A DNA stretch of 57,609 nucleotides from positions 1 through 57,609 of the forward strand of contig CAMKRZ010000020.1 of the NCBI GenBank assembly GCA_946415315.1, read 5' to 3'. The DNA comes from an uncultured Lachnoclostridium sp. GTDB lineage: Bacteria; Bacillota; Clostridia; Lachnospirales; Lachnospiraceae. How positions within the stretch are numbered: position 1 is the first letter of the stretch; every line of letters starts with the position of its first letter. Positions 16,277 to 23,235 of this stretch are shown in pieces. The translations under genes and the position numbers were made by a program. The notes under the pieces are model-generated. The model made no database searches, was not told where the DNA came from, and saw only the letters and a program-made list of their open reading frames with translations.

Positions 16277-17215
16277 ATGACGGAAGAGTGGAACAAGGAC
16301 GAAAACCGCAGAGTGAATATGCTCGTATTGCTGACCTTGCTGTCGTACCTGATCGGAAGCGTATGCGCGTCCTTTGTCAAGGAGACGGTGGTTCAGCTTG
16401 TCATGATCCAGGCGTTCTGCCTTGCGCCGGGACTGATCGCATTGATCGCGTTCCGGAAGGATAAGCCGTTTGGAAAGGCATTTACGGAGACGTACCGGGT
16501 GCATCGCATCCGCATCGGTGTCATTCTTCTGGTCGCGCTGATGATGCTGTTTCTGATGCCGCTGCTTACGCTGATCAACCTGGTTTCGCAGGAGTTCACG
16601 AATTACGTGGCGGCGGAGGACATAACAGACCGGATCAAGAATTACCCGTTTCCGGTCGCGCTACTCTGTGTGGGGATCATCCCGGCGATCGGCGAGGAGC
16701 TCACGTACCGGGGGCTGATGTACGGGCATTACCGCAAGCGCTCCGCATTGATGGGCGCGTTGCTGACCGGCCTGATCTTCGGCCTGATGCACGGCAATCT
16801 GAACCAGATGACCTACGCGTTTGCGATGGGCTTCATCTTCGCCATGGTGGACGAGGCGACAGGGTCGACAGTGTCCTCGATGGTGATGCACGCGCTGGTC
16901 AACTGCGGCTCCGTGATCATCATTTACATCATCAAATGGAGCAACAGCGCGGTGCTTGACCAGGCGGTCAACGATACCGTGGAAATGACTCCGCAAATGT
17001 TCCTGGGATACGGGGTCGTTGCGTTGTTCGGAACGTACTTTGCGTTTTCAATCTATCGGGAGATCTCGTATCGCTGCTGTACCGAAGTGCAGATCCGCGA
17101 GGAAGTGAGAAAGCCCGGGAGGATGCGCGCACTGGGCGATATGTTTACCGCGCCGCTCGTGGTTGCGCTTGTTGTTCTGGTGGCTCTGCTGGTTGCGACC
17201 GAGCTGAACCTGTGA
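16277..17215 (+). CDS. CPBP-family intramembrane metalloprotease (type II CAAX-like)
   Basis: 312 residues with about seven or eight hydrophobic segments. The conserved CPBP/Abi motifs are present: GEELTYRG (Glu-Glu-x3-Arg), HGNLNQM, and HALVNCG, which supply the catalytic glutamates and metal-binding histidines. Family members cleave membrane-embedded substrates (type II CAAX prenyl endopeptidase relatives), often for immunity to self-made peptides or for signalling; the target here is unknown. AAAGGAG lies 7 bases before the ATG at 16277. trxB follows after 42 bases and may be co-transcribed. Confidence 0.9.
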   Translation: MTEEWNKDENRRVNMLVLLTLLSYLIGSVCASFVKETVVQLVMIQAFCLAPGLIALIAFRKDKPFGKAFTETYRVHRIRIGVILLVALMMLFLMPLLTLINLVSQEFTNYVAAEDITDRIKNYPFPVALLCVGIIPAIGEELTYRGLMYGHYRKRSALMGALLTGLIFGLMHGNLNQMTYAFAMGFIFAMVDEATGSTVSSMVMHALVNCGSVIIIYIIKWSNSAVLDQAVNDTVEMTPQMFLGYGVVALFGTYFAFSIYREISYRCCTEVQIREEVRKPGRMRALGDMFTAPLVVALVVLVALLVATELNL

Positions 17216-17257
17216 GGGAAATGCGTGTAATGCGCGGTGAATTTGGAGGCATTGAAT

Positions 17258-18181
17258 ATGTACGATCTTGTGATCATCGGCTCCGGCCCTGCCGGAATGG
17301 CGGCTGCGATCTACGCGGCTCGCGCGGAGCTTTCGTTTGTAGTATTGGAGAAGGGTGTCAGCGGCGGACAGGTGCTGAACACGTCCGACGTGGACAACTA
17401 TCCCGGACTACCCGGGATCAGCGGCTTTGACCTCGCGGAGAAGCTCGAGGAGCACGCGAAGCACTGTGGCGCGGAGATCCGCATGGCGGAGGTGACGGAG
17501 TTCGAGAAGATTGAGGGCGGATTCCGAATCTCCATCGATTCGGACGATCCTGTCGAGACGCGCACGATCCTGATCGCGACCGGCGCTCAGCCGCGGAAAC
17601 TCGGCTGCCCGGGCGAGGAGGAGTTCGCGGGCATGGGCGTGTCGTACTGCGCGACGTGCGACGGCGCATTTTTCAAAAACCGTGAAGTTGTCGTCATCGG
17701 CGGCGGCAACACTGCGGTTGAGGACGCCATTTATCTCGCGCGCGGCTGCAGCAAGGTGACGATCGTTCACCGCAGGGACGAGTTCCGCGCTTCGAAGACT
17801 CTGGTGACGGCGCTTCGGAAGACACCGAACATTGAGATCGCGTTTGATTCCGTAGTGGATGAGATCTGCGGTGAGGATACAGTGACCGGCGTGACGCTTC
17901 GCAACGTGAAAACCGGTGCGATCCGCAATGTTCCGGCGGACGGCGTGTTTGTCGCGGTCGGTACGAACCCGGTGAACCTCGGCTGGCAGGACAGCATCCC
18001 CTGCGACGCGGCGGGCTATTTCCTCGCGGGCGAGGACTGCGCGACGCAGGTGCCCGGCATCTACGCGGCAGGCGATGTCCGCACGAAGGACCTTCGTCAG
18101 ATCGTGACGGCAGCGGCGGACGGCGCGAACGCGGTGTACCACATCGACCAGTATCTGGCGGAGCTGGCGGCGCAGGAGTAA
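17258..18181 (+). CDS. trxB: thioredoxin reductase
   Basis: 307 residues, the normal low-molecular-weight TrxB size. Motifs in order: FAD-binding GSGPAG (8-13), the redox-active CATC (131-134), NAD(P)H-binding GGGNTA, and the C-terminal FAD motif AAGDVR. It transfers electrons from NADPH through FAD to thioredoxin in the cytoplasm. The ATG at 17258 has GGAGG 8 bases upstream. A strong terminator follows. Confidence 0.95.
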   Translation: MYDLVIIGSGPAGMAAAIYAARAELSFVVLEKGVSGGQVLNTSDVDNYPGLPGISGFDLAEKLEEHAKHCGAEIRMAEVTEFEKIEGGFRISIDSDDPVETRTILIATGAQPRKLGCPGEEEFAGMGVSYCATCDGAFFKNREVVVIGGGNTAVEDAIYLARGCSKVTIVHRRDEFRASKTLVTALRKTPNIEIAFDSVVDEICGEDTVTGVTLRNVKTGAIRNVPADGVFVAVGTNPVNLGWQDSIPCDAAGYFLAGEDCATQVPGIYAAGDVRTKDLRQIVTAAADGANAVYHIDQYLAELAAQE

Positions 18182-18202
18182 CGGAATTTCTATTGATATA
18201 TT

Positions 18203-18255
18203 ACGGAGCGGGATTGTCGGCGGTCGGAAGACGGCGACGGCCGCTCCGTTTTTTT
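18203..18255 (+). terminator. intrinsic terminator after trxB
   Basis: A long stem closed by ACGGAGCG (18203-18210) and CGCTCCGT, with an inner GTCG/CGAC pairing, followed by seven T residues. Confidence 0.9.
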
Positions 18256-18262
18256 CTCACTG

Positions 18263-18294
18263 TGAAAAAAACACGGCTGAAATTGACTCATAGT
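18263..18294 (+). promoter_or_regulatory. ECF-type promoter, module 1
   Basis: -35-like TGAAAAAAA (18263-18271), 16 bases, -10-like TCATAGT (18288-18294), ending 19 bases before the sigma-factor start codon. The same two boxes at the same spacing precede the other two sigma modules at 20453 and 22607. Confidence 0.7.
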
Positions 18295-18313
18295 CAGTAG
18301 GAGGTATGAAAAA

Positions 18314-18868
18314 ATGCCGGCAGACAACAGATGGGTTACGCAGAAACTGCACGAGATGTGGATGGATCCGTCCGCATTTGAGCAGCTGTATGCGGAGATG
18401 AGACAACCGATGTTTGTCGTCGCCTACCGGATCGTGATGAGCAGGGAGGATGCGGAGGACGCTGTTCAGGAGGCGTTCGTGAGTCTCTTTCGAAGCAGGG
18501 AGACAGAGTCCGTTCGAAACGGGCGGGCATATCTGTTCCAGACGGTCCGCAATGCGGCGCTCGGCATACGGAAGTTGCGGAGTAAAGAGACGGTCGTCGG
18601 GGACACCGGGGATTTACCGCGGAAGAAGACGGCTCGCTCCGGTGGCAGCGACGTCGGGCTTGCGATGGCTGAGCTGACGGATGAGGAGAGGCAGGTTGTG
18701 ACGTTGCGCGTGGAGGCGGAGCTCGGGTTCGCGGAGATTGCCCGGATCATGGGGATCTCAACGGCGACGGCGTTTCGCAGATACCGTGGAGCGATCCGCA
18801 GCCTGAGACGGTACTTCGGCCGGAGTAGTGACGGAAAGGAAGAAGAGTATGAGCAAGATACCAAGTGA
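18314..18868 (+). CDS. ECF sigma factor, module 1
   Basis: 184 residues. Region sigma-2 (about 20-85) contains AFEQLYAEM, then SREDAEDAVQEAFVSLF, which binds the -10 element and core RNA polymerase. Region sigma-4 (about 118-170) contains LTDEERQVVTLR and a helix-turn-helix around FAEIARIMGISTATAFRRYR. There is no sigma-1 or sigma-3, as in group 4 (ECF) sigma factors. It is nearly identical at the N-terminus to the second sigma factor (MPADNRWVTQ), pointing to recent duplication. The start overlaps a good AGGAGGT box region. It overlaps its partner membrane protein by 20 bases, so the two are translationally coupled. Confidence 0.92.
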   Translation: MPADNRWVTQKLHEMWMDPSAFEQLYAEMRQPMFVVAYRIVMSREDAEDAVQEAFVSLFRSRETESVRNGRAYLFQTVRNAALGIRKLRSKETVVGDTGDLPRKKTARSGGSDVGLAMAELTDEERQVVTLRVEAELGFAEIARIMGISTATAFRRYRGAIRSLRRYFGRSSDGKEEEYEQDTK

Positions 18869-20183
18869 GAAAGAGACGAAGAAAATCATCCGCGACTCAC
18901 AGCCGCAGATGTGGAAGGAAGCGGACTTGCGGGTTCGAAACACTGTTCGTGACATGTATGCGGAAAGAGGTGTCGCATATGATCCGAAGCGCACCTCGGA
19001 AAATGAGGCGCGCAGGAGCGGAAAGGAGCGCACGATCACATTTTCCGCAGACGGAACGCGCGTAACGCGCAACCGTAACTGGCAGCTTGTCGCGGGGATT
19101 TTCCTTGTGACGGTGCTGTTTGCAAGCGCTGTGGTTGCCGTAGTTTACGGCAAGCAGCGCGGCAACACGACGCCGGTCACGGACGACGGGAAGAAGCAGG
19201 AGAAGCAGGAACCGGAGGAGATTCGAAACTCGGAAAATAAAGAGCCGGACGGAAAGAAGGAACCGGATGAAAAGGGGATCAACACGGATCCTGTCAGTCT
19301 GGATGAGGTCACGTTCCGGGAGCCTCCGTTCACTTACTATCGTGACTTTGCGATTCTCCCGGAAGACCAGCTGCAGTGTCACCGCAAAGTGGATGTTGAC
19401 TACTATCCTGAAGTCGCGGATGATGTGCTGTGCGGTTTTGTCCTGGTACCGGCTGGCATTGCGAAAGGTCATGAGGAGGAGATTACGAGTTTTCTCAATC
19501 GGGAGGAGGAGTTCCTGCAGTTTCTTCAGGAGGAGAAGAAACTGTTTGAGGATCTCGGTTTGACAGTAACCCGACATATCACAAAGACCTTTATCTATGG
19601 AGAAGACCGGGATTTCTCCCTCCTCGGAGTGTGCGTGGTCGCAACTAAGCAGCAGATCCGGAACGTATTCGGCAGTGAGAAAAACACAAAGCCTTACGGC
19701 AACCGGTACTGGATGATCAGCGGGGCATCCCGTGAGGACTTTGAGTCGGAAAATGAAGTGGAGGTTATCGGGCCGTGGCCGGATGATGAGTATTCATTCT
19801 CCTTGGATGACTACTCGGATTACTGGAGTAACGAGGAGTTGAAGGAGAAGGTGTATGCGGTCATTGACTCATATACGTTGACGAAGGATTTAGCGTATTA
19901 TAGTGACTACTACCATCTGTTTCTTGCAAACCCTGCTTTGTACGAGCAGCTTTCGGCCATCGACGGGGCAGTTCCGTACATCCTGCGGTGGGTCCTGGAA
20001 CGCGATGAGGGCCACGGTGCAAAAGGAGCTTTGGCGGTTGTAATCGTCGCGGAGATCCTCGGTAAACCGACCATGGTAGAGGAATCGATACTGCAGGAAG
20101 GATTCCAGTGCGATTATACGGTTGGATCGCCGAGGTATTACGCGGCAACGCGATTGTTTGCGGAGTACTATAAGAAGAATTGA
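18849..20183 (+). CDS. membrane-anchored partner of ECF sigma 1 (putative anti-sigma factor), unknown ectodomain
   Basis: 444 residues. A cytoplasmic N-terminal part (1-78) contains the pattern QPxMxxxADxxxRxxVxxxY, shared with the next partner protein. One transmembrane helix follows (about 79-100), then a Lys/Glu/Pro-rich linker (about 105-150) and an acidic ectodomain rich in Tyr and Asp that I do not recognise. The arrangement (directly downstream of and overlapping an ECF sigma gene, type II-like single-pass topology) is that of a membrane anti-sigma factor that holds the sigma factor until an outside signal arrives. No zinc-binding ZAS motif (HxxxCxxC) is visible, so it is not a standard zinc anti-sigma. 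The ATG at 18849 is preferred over 18828. Confidence 0.7.
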   Translation: MSKIPSEKETKKIIRDSQPQMWKEADLRVRNTVRDMYAERGVAYDPKRTSENEARRSGKERTITFSADGTRVTRNRNWQLVAGIFLVTVLFASAVVAVVYGKQRGNTTPVTDDGKKQEKQEPEEIRNSENKEPDGKKEPDEKGINTDPVSLDEVTFREPPFTYYRDFAILPEDQLQCHRKVDVDYYPEVADDVLCGFVLVPAGIAKGHEEEITSFLNREEEFLQFLQEEKKLFEDLGLTVTRHITKTFIYGEDRDFSLLGVCVVATKQQIRNVFGSEKNTKPYGNRYWMISGASREDFESENEVEVIGPWPDDEYSFSLDDYSDYWSNEELKEKVYAVIDSYTLTKDLAYYSDYYHLFLANPALYEQLSAIDGAVPYILRWVLERDEGHGAKGALAVVIVAEILGKPTMVEESILQEGFQCDYTVGSPRYYAATRLFAEYYKKN

Positions 20184-20189
20184 ATACCT

Positions 20190-20240
20190 CTGCGCATTCG
20201 TACGATCCGCCGGAGGCTAAAAAAACGCTGATTTGTCAGC
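20190..20240 (+). repeat. direct repeat, copy A (decayed terminator copy)
   Basis: About 51 bases, CTGCGCATTCGTACGATCCG... to TTTGTCAGC, almost identical to copy B 118 bases downstream. Its hairpin AAAAAAACGCTGA-TTTG-TCAGC is followed by ATCTTT instead of a clean T-run. Confidence 0.85.
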
Positions 20241-20250
20241 ATCTTTATCG

Positions 20251-20271
20251 ATTGGCGCACTTTGCGCCAAT
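20251..20271. repeat. perfect 9-bp inverted repeat
   Basis: ATTGGCGCA, CTT, TGCGCCAAT: a tight hairpin between the two direct repeat copies. A second hairpin (GCCCGC-GAA-GCGGGC) follows at about 20288-20302. Confidence 0.8.
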
Positions 20272-20307
20272 CGCCGCCGAATGCGCGCCCGCGAAGCGGG
20301 CATTCCG

Positions 20308-20368
20308 CTGCGCATTCGTGCGATCCGCCGGAGGCTCTAAAAAAACGCTGATTCGTCAGCGTTTTTTT
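20308..20368 (+). terminator. direct repeat copy B with intact intrinsic terminator
   Basis: Repeat copy B (20308-20360) differs from copy A by a few bases and a 2-base insertion. It ends in a textbook terminator: AAAAAAACGCTGA (20339-20351), TTCG tetraloop, TCAGCG and seven T. The A-run on the left makes it likely bidirectional. It closes sigma module 1. The 317-base gap 20184-20500 otherwise holds only the repeats and the module 2 promoter. Confidence 0.88.
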
Positions 20369-20452
20369 AGTATAATAACCGGGGAACTCTTCAGGAGTCC
20401 GCTTCTTTTTTGGCTAAGAGGTATACAAAAATTATCAAAAAAACATTTTCCG

Positions 20453-20483
20453 TGAAAAAAATACGGAAAATCCCGGTCTTAGT
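20453..20483 (+). promoter_or_regulatory. ECF-type promoter, module 2
   Basis: TGAAAAAAA (20453-20461), 15 bases, TCTTAGT (20477-20483), ending 17 bases before the sigma start. A TATAAT at 20371-20376 right after the terminator could be an additional housekeeping -10 with a poor -35. Confidence 0.7.
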
Positions 20484-20500
20484 AGTGGGAGGTGACAAAC

Positions 20501-21043
20501 ATGCCGGCAGACAACAGATGGGTGACGCAGCAGTTGCGTGCGATGCGGAAGGATCCGTCCGCATTTGAGCAGCTGTATGCGGAGATGAAACAACCGATGT
20601 TTGTCGTTGCATACCGGACCACGATGAGCCAGGAGGACGCCGAGGACGCAGTGCAGGATGCATTTGTCAGATTGCTTCGCTCACCGAAGACGGAAACCGT
20701 TCGCAACGGACGGGCGTACTTGTTTCAGACGGTTCGAAATGCAGCGCTTGACATCGTACAGAAACACAACAGGGAGATCGCCGTGGCCGACCCGGGGGAG
20801 GTTCGGCAGGGCTTCGTGACGCACGTCGGAGGAAGTGATATCGGTGCGGCACTGGAGACGTTGGCGGCGGAGGAAAGGCAAATTGTCTCACTGCATTTGG
20901 AGGCGGGACTCGGCTATTCGGAGATTGCCCGGATCATGGGCATTTCGACTGCCACCGCGTTTCGCAGGTATCGTGCAGCTATAAGCAGCCTTCGGGAGTA
21001 CTACGGAAGGCGCGGAGACGGAGAGGAGCAGGACTATGCGTAA
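20501..21043 (+). CDS. ECF sigma factor, module 2
   Basis: 180 residues with sigma-2 (AFEQLYAEMKQPMFVVAYR ... SQEDAEDAVQDAFVRLL) and sigma-4 (LAAEERQIVSLHLEAGLGYSEIARIMGISTATAFRRYR). It is the closest paralogue of module 1: the first 10 residues are identical and most of the first 90 match, while the linker between the two domains is different. The ATG at 20501 follows GGGAGGTGAC; a GTG at 20492 is less likely because the paralogue starts at the same MPADNRW. It overlaps the next gene by 8 bases. Confidence 0.92.
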   Translation: MPADNRWVTQQLRAMRKDPSAFEQLYAEMKQPMFVVAYRTTMSQEDAEDAVQDAFVRLLRSPKTETVRNGRAYLFQTVRNAALDIVQKHNREIAVADPGEVRQGFVTHVGGSDIGAALETLAAEERQIVSLHLEAGLGYSEIARIMGISTATAFRRYRAAISSLREYYGRRGDGEEQDYA

Positions 21044-22448
21044 GAAACCGGATAAACGGACAATCGAGGAGATGATCCTGGATGCGCAGCCGACGATGCG
21101 GACCGGTGCGGATCGGAACATACGAAGTGCCGTGCAGCAGACGTACCGGGAACTCGGAGTGTCTGCGGACAATCTTTCAATGACGGGGTTCAAAGAATCC
21201 CCGGAGCAGCTTGAAACAGGGGAGAAACAATATGAGACAGGAGCCCGTCAGGGGCATGGATGGAGACGGTATGCAGGATTTGCGGCTGCGATGGCTGCAG
21301 TTGTCGGGATCTTCGCGGTGACCGTGGCTGTCATGGGCGGAAGACTCGGGGGAAACCGCGGAGGGGTGACCAAGGAGAAAAACCCGGAATCCAACATCCC
21401 GGTGTATCTGCTGACGGAGATCGGATATCCTTCGTATTCGGAGAAGGAGAGGTTGATCTACCCGAAGGAGGGCCGCGAGTGGCAGGAACTGATCATGGAC
21501 TGGCCCGGGGAATACATCGTGGACAGCAACTGCGACTTTTATGACTATAAAGTCATGGAAAAATATCGCAAAACGCTGGAGGAGAACGGGTACACGATCA
21601 TTCAGGGGGATCCGGCGGACATTGAGAAGTATCGTAGGAGTCACTACAAGGAATATCCCGAAGGGTATGCCTCTTTAGAATATTCGATCCGTGAAACACA
21701 AGGCGTGTATGACGGCAAGCAGGAGTGGGCGGCGTACAAGGACGGTATGTTGATCGTGGTTGAGATACCTTTCTCCGTAGCAAGAGTGTATACGTACGTG
21801 TCGTGCGAGACCCCTTTCGGAGGATATACCCCTGAGAAAGCGATGGATATCCTGATGAATCCGGAGACCCGTGTGGATCTCTTCCCCAAAGCGAATGGAG
21901 GTACGAAGGAGTCCTGCACACCGAACGTGATCATAAATCCGATCGATGTGACGCCGAACGGAATGTATGAGAGGACGCAGGCACAGGTGTTCCTGACGCT
22001 TCTGATGCGGGACGGGATCCTGTACCGCAGGTTCTTCATCCTCAGGGACGGTATCGCGTACGAATGGTTGGCAGGCAACGTGGCGTTCGCTGACATCAAC
22101 GGAGACGGAGAGACAGAAATTTGTATGATCCAGAGGAATATCCAAACGGATGAATCGAAATTGCCTGTGTGGGGTACGGAGAAATTTTATGCGTTTGAAC
22201 GTCCGAAGGAGGACGGTGTCCCGCGGATCAAAACAATGACACTGGACAGCGCGTCCTTTCGTGAGGTGGTGAGAGAAGAGTCCTCGGGAGGAGTGCTCAT
22301 CGGCATTAACTACTGCAGCCTGGGCTGCGAGGGAACCACGGTGACCGTCCACGGCAGGGATAAACGAATGTACAGGCTATACATGACGGACAGCCTCTAT
22401 CTGTCGGATTGTGAGACGGACGAAAGGGTGAGACAGTCCCCGAAATGA
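21036..22448 (+). CDS. membrane-anchored partner of ECF sigma 2 (putative anti-sigma factor) with a calcium-loop ectodomain
   Basis: 470 residues. The N-terminal cytoplasmic part (1-78) has the same QPxMxxxADxxIRxxVxxxY pattern as the module 1 partner, and the transmembrane helix falls at the same place (about 79-100). The ectodomain is different: no similarity to the module 1 ectodomain is visible, and near its C-terminal third it carries ADINGDGETE (Asp353 to Glu361), a DxNxDG calcium-binding loop like those in FG-GAP/VCBS-type repeats. Only one such loop is clear. Probable role: sequester sigma 2 and sense something outside the cell; this is inference from gene arrangement. A strong terminator follows. 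Confidence 0.7.
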   Translation: MRKKPDKRTIEEMILDAQPTMRTGADRNIRSAVQQTYRELGVSADNLSMTGFKESPEQLETGEKQYETGARQGHGWRRYAGFAAAMAAVVGIFAVTVAVMGGRLGGNRGGVTKEKNPESNIPVYLLTEIGYPSYSEKERLIYPKEGREWQELIMDWPGEYIVDSNCDFYDYKVMEKYRKTLEENGYTIIQGDPADIEKYRRSHYKEYPEGYASLEYSIRETQGVYDGKQEWAAYKDGMLIVVEIPFSVARVYTYVSCETPFGGYTPEKAMDILMNPETRVDLFPKANGGTKESCTPNVIINPIDVTPNGMYERTQAQVFLTLLMRDGILYRRFFILRDGIAYEWLAGNVAFADINGDGETEICMIQRNIQTDESKLPVWGTEKFYAFERPKEDGVPRIKTMTLDSASFREVVREESSGGVLIGINYCSLGCEGTTVTVHGRDKRMYRLYMTDSLYLSDCETDERVRQSPK

Positions 22449-22483
22449 CAGACGGTTGACCGGGAAATTTTACGGAAAAAGAC

Positions 22484-22514
22484 TGCTCAGGGCGAGAGCC
22501 CTGAGCAATTTTTA
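22484..22514 (+). terminator. intrinsic terminator of module 2
   Basis: A perfect 10-bp stem TGCTCAGGGC / GCCCTGAGCA with a GAGA tetraloop, followed by ATTTTTAT. Confidence 0.93.
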
Positions 22515-22534
22515 TGTAAATTCTTCCGGCATCT

Positions 22535-22542
22535 GCTATAAT
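22535..22542 (+). promoter_or_regulatory. extended -10 element before module 3
   Basis: TGCTATAAT gives a consensus -10 (22537-22542) with a TGn extension and a poor -35. It could provide basal housekeeping transcription of module 3 in addition to the ECF-type promoter downstream. Confidence 0.45.
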
Positions 22543-22606
22543 TTTCGGTAGGTGAAGAGTGCGCGAAAGGGATTACACATAATTTTTTCGCATATTTTTC
22601 GAAAAA

Positions 22607-22638
22607 TGAAAAAAACTGCTGCTTTCCATACTCTTACT
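22607..22638 (+). promoter_or_regulatory. ECF-type promoter, module 3
   Basis: TGAAAAAAA (22607-22615), 16 bases, TCTTACT (22632-22638). The distance to the start codon (63 bases) is longer than in modules 1 and 2. Confidence 0.68.
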
Positions 22639-22701
22639 TAGCAAAGCGAAATGAAAAAGCACATTCCGCTTACAAAAAAAGTGAAAGGGGGACAGGTCAC
22701 G

Positions 22702-23235
22702 ATGCCGGTCAGCAAAACCTGGATAGGGGAAAAACTGAATGAGATACCGGACAACCCGAATGCGCTTGCGGAACTGTATGCCGCCATGAAGCAGCCGATG
22801 TATGCGGTAGCCTACCGTATGGTGCTGAGCCGTGAGGATGCGGAGGACGTGGTACAGGAATCGTTCGTGTCGTTGATGCGCATCCGCGAGGCCGGTCGCA
22901 TTAAAAACGGCAGCGCGTATCTTTTTCAGATTGTCCGGAACGAAGCCCTGAGACGGCTTCGTTTGCGGGATCGGGAGACAGCTTGTGAGAATCCGGAGGT
23001 GTACATCCGATACTCCGGACGAGGGGGATGGAATGATGTGGACCGTGCGATGGCAACGCTCTCTGCGGAGGATCGCCAGATTGTGGCGATGCATGCGGAG
23101 GCAGGTCTGACTTACGCGGAGATCGCGAAGGTTACGGGGTCATCGACAGCCACGGTGTTCCGGCAGTACCGAAAGGCGCTGCGGAAGTTACAACAGTTTT
23201 TCAATGTAAGCAGCAGGGAGGAACGAGATGAGTGA
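22702..23235 (+). CDS. ECF sigma factor, module 3
   Basis: 177 residues; sigma-2 (ALAELYAAMKQPMYAVAYRMVLSREDAEDVVQESFVSLM) and sigma-4 (LSAEDRQIVAMHAEAGLTYAEIAKVTGSSTATVFRQYR) are both present. It is more diverged from modules 1 and 2 than they are from each other. The ATG at 22702 (MPVSKTW) matches the paralogues' starts and follows AGGGGG; an in-frame ATG at 22651 would add a lysine-rich 17-residue extension and is less likely. It overlaps its partner by 8 bases. Confidence 0.9.
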   Translation: MPVSKTWIGEKLNEIPDNPNALAELYAAMKQPMYAVAYRMVLSREDAEDVVQESFVSLMRIREAGRIKNGSAYLFQIVRNEALRRLRLRDRETACENPEVYIRYSGRGGWNDVDRAMATLSAEDRQIVAMHAEAGLTYAEIAKVTGSSTATVFRQYRKALRKLQQFFNVSSREERDE

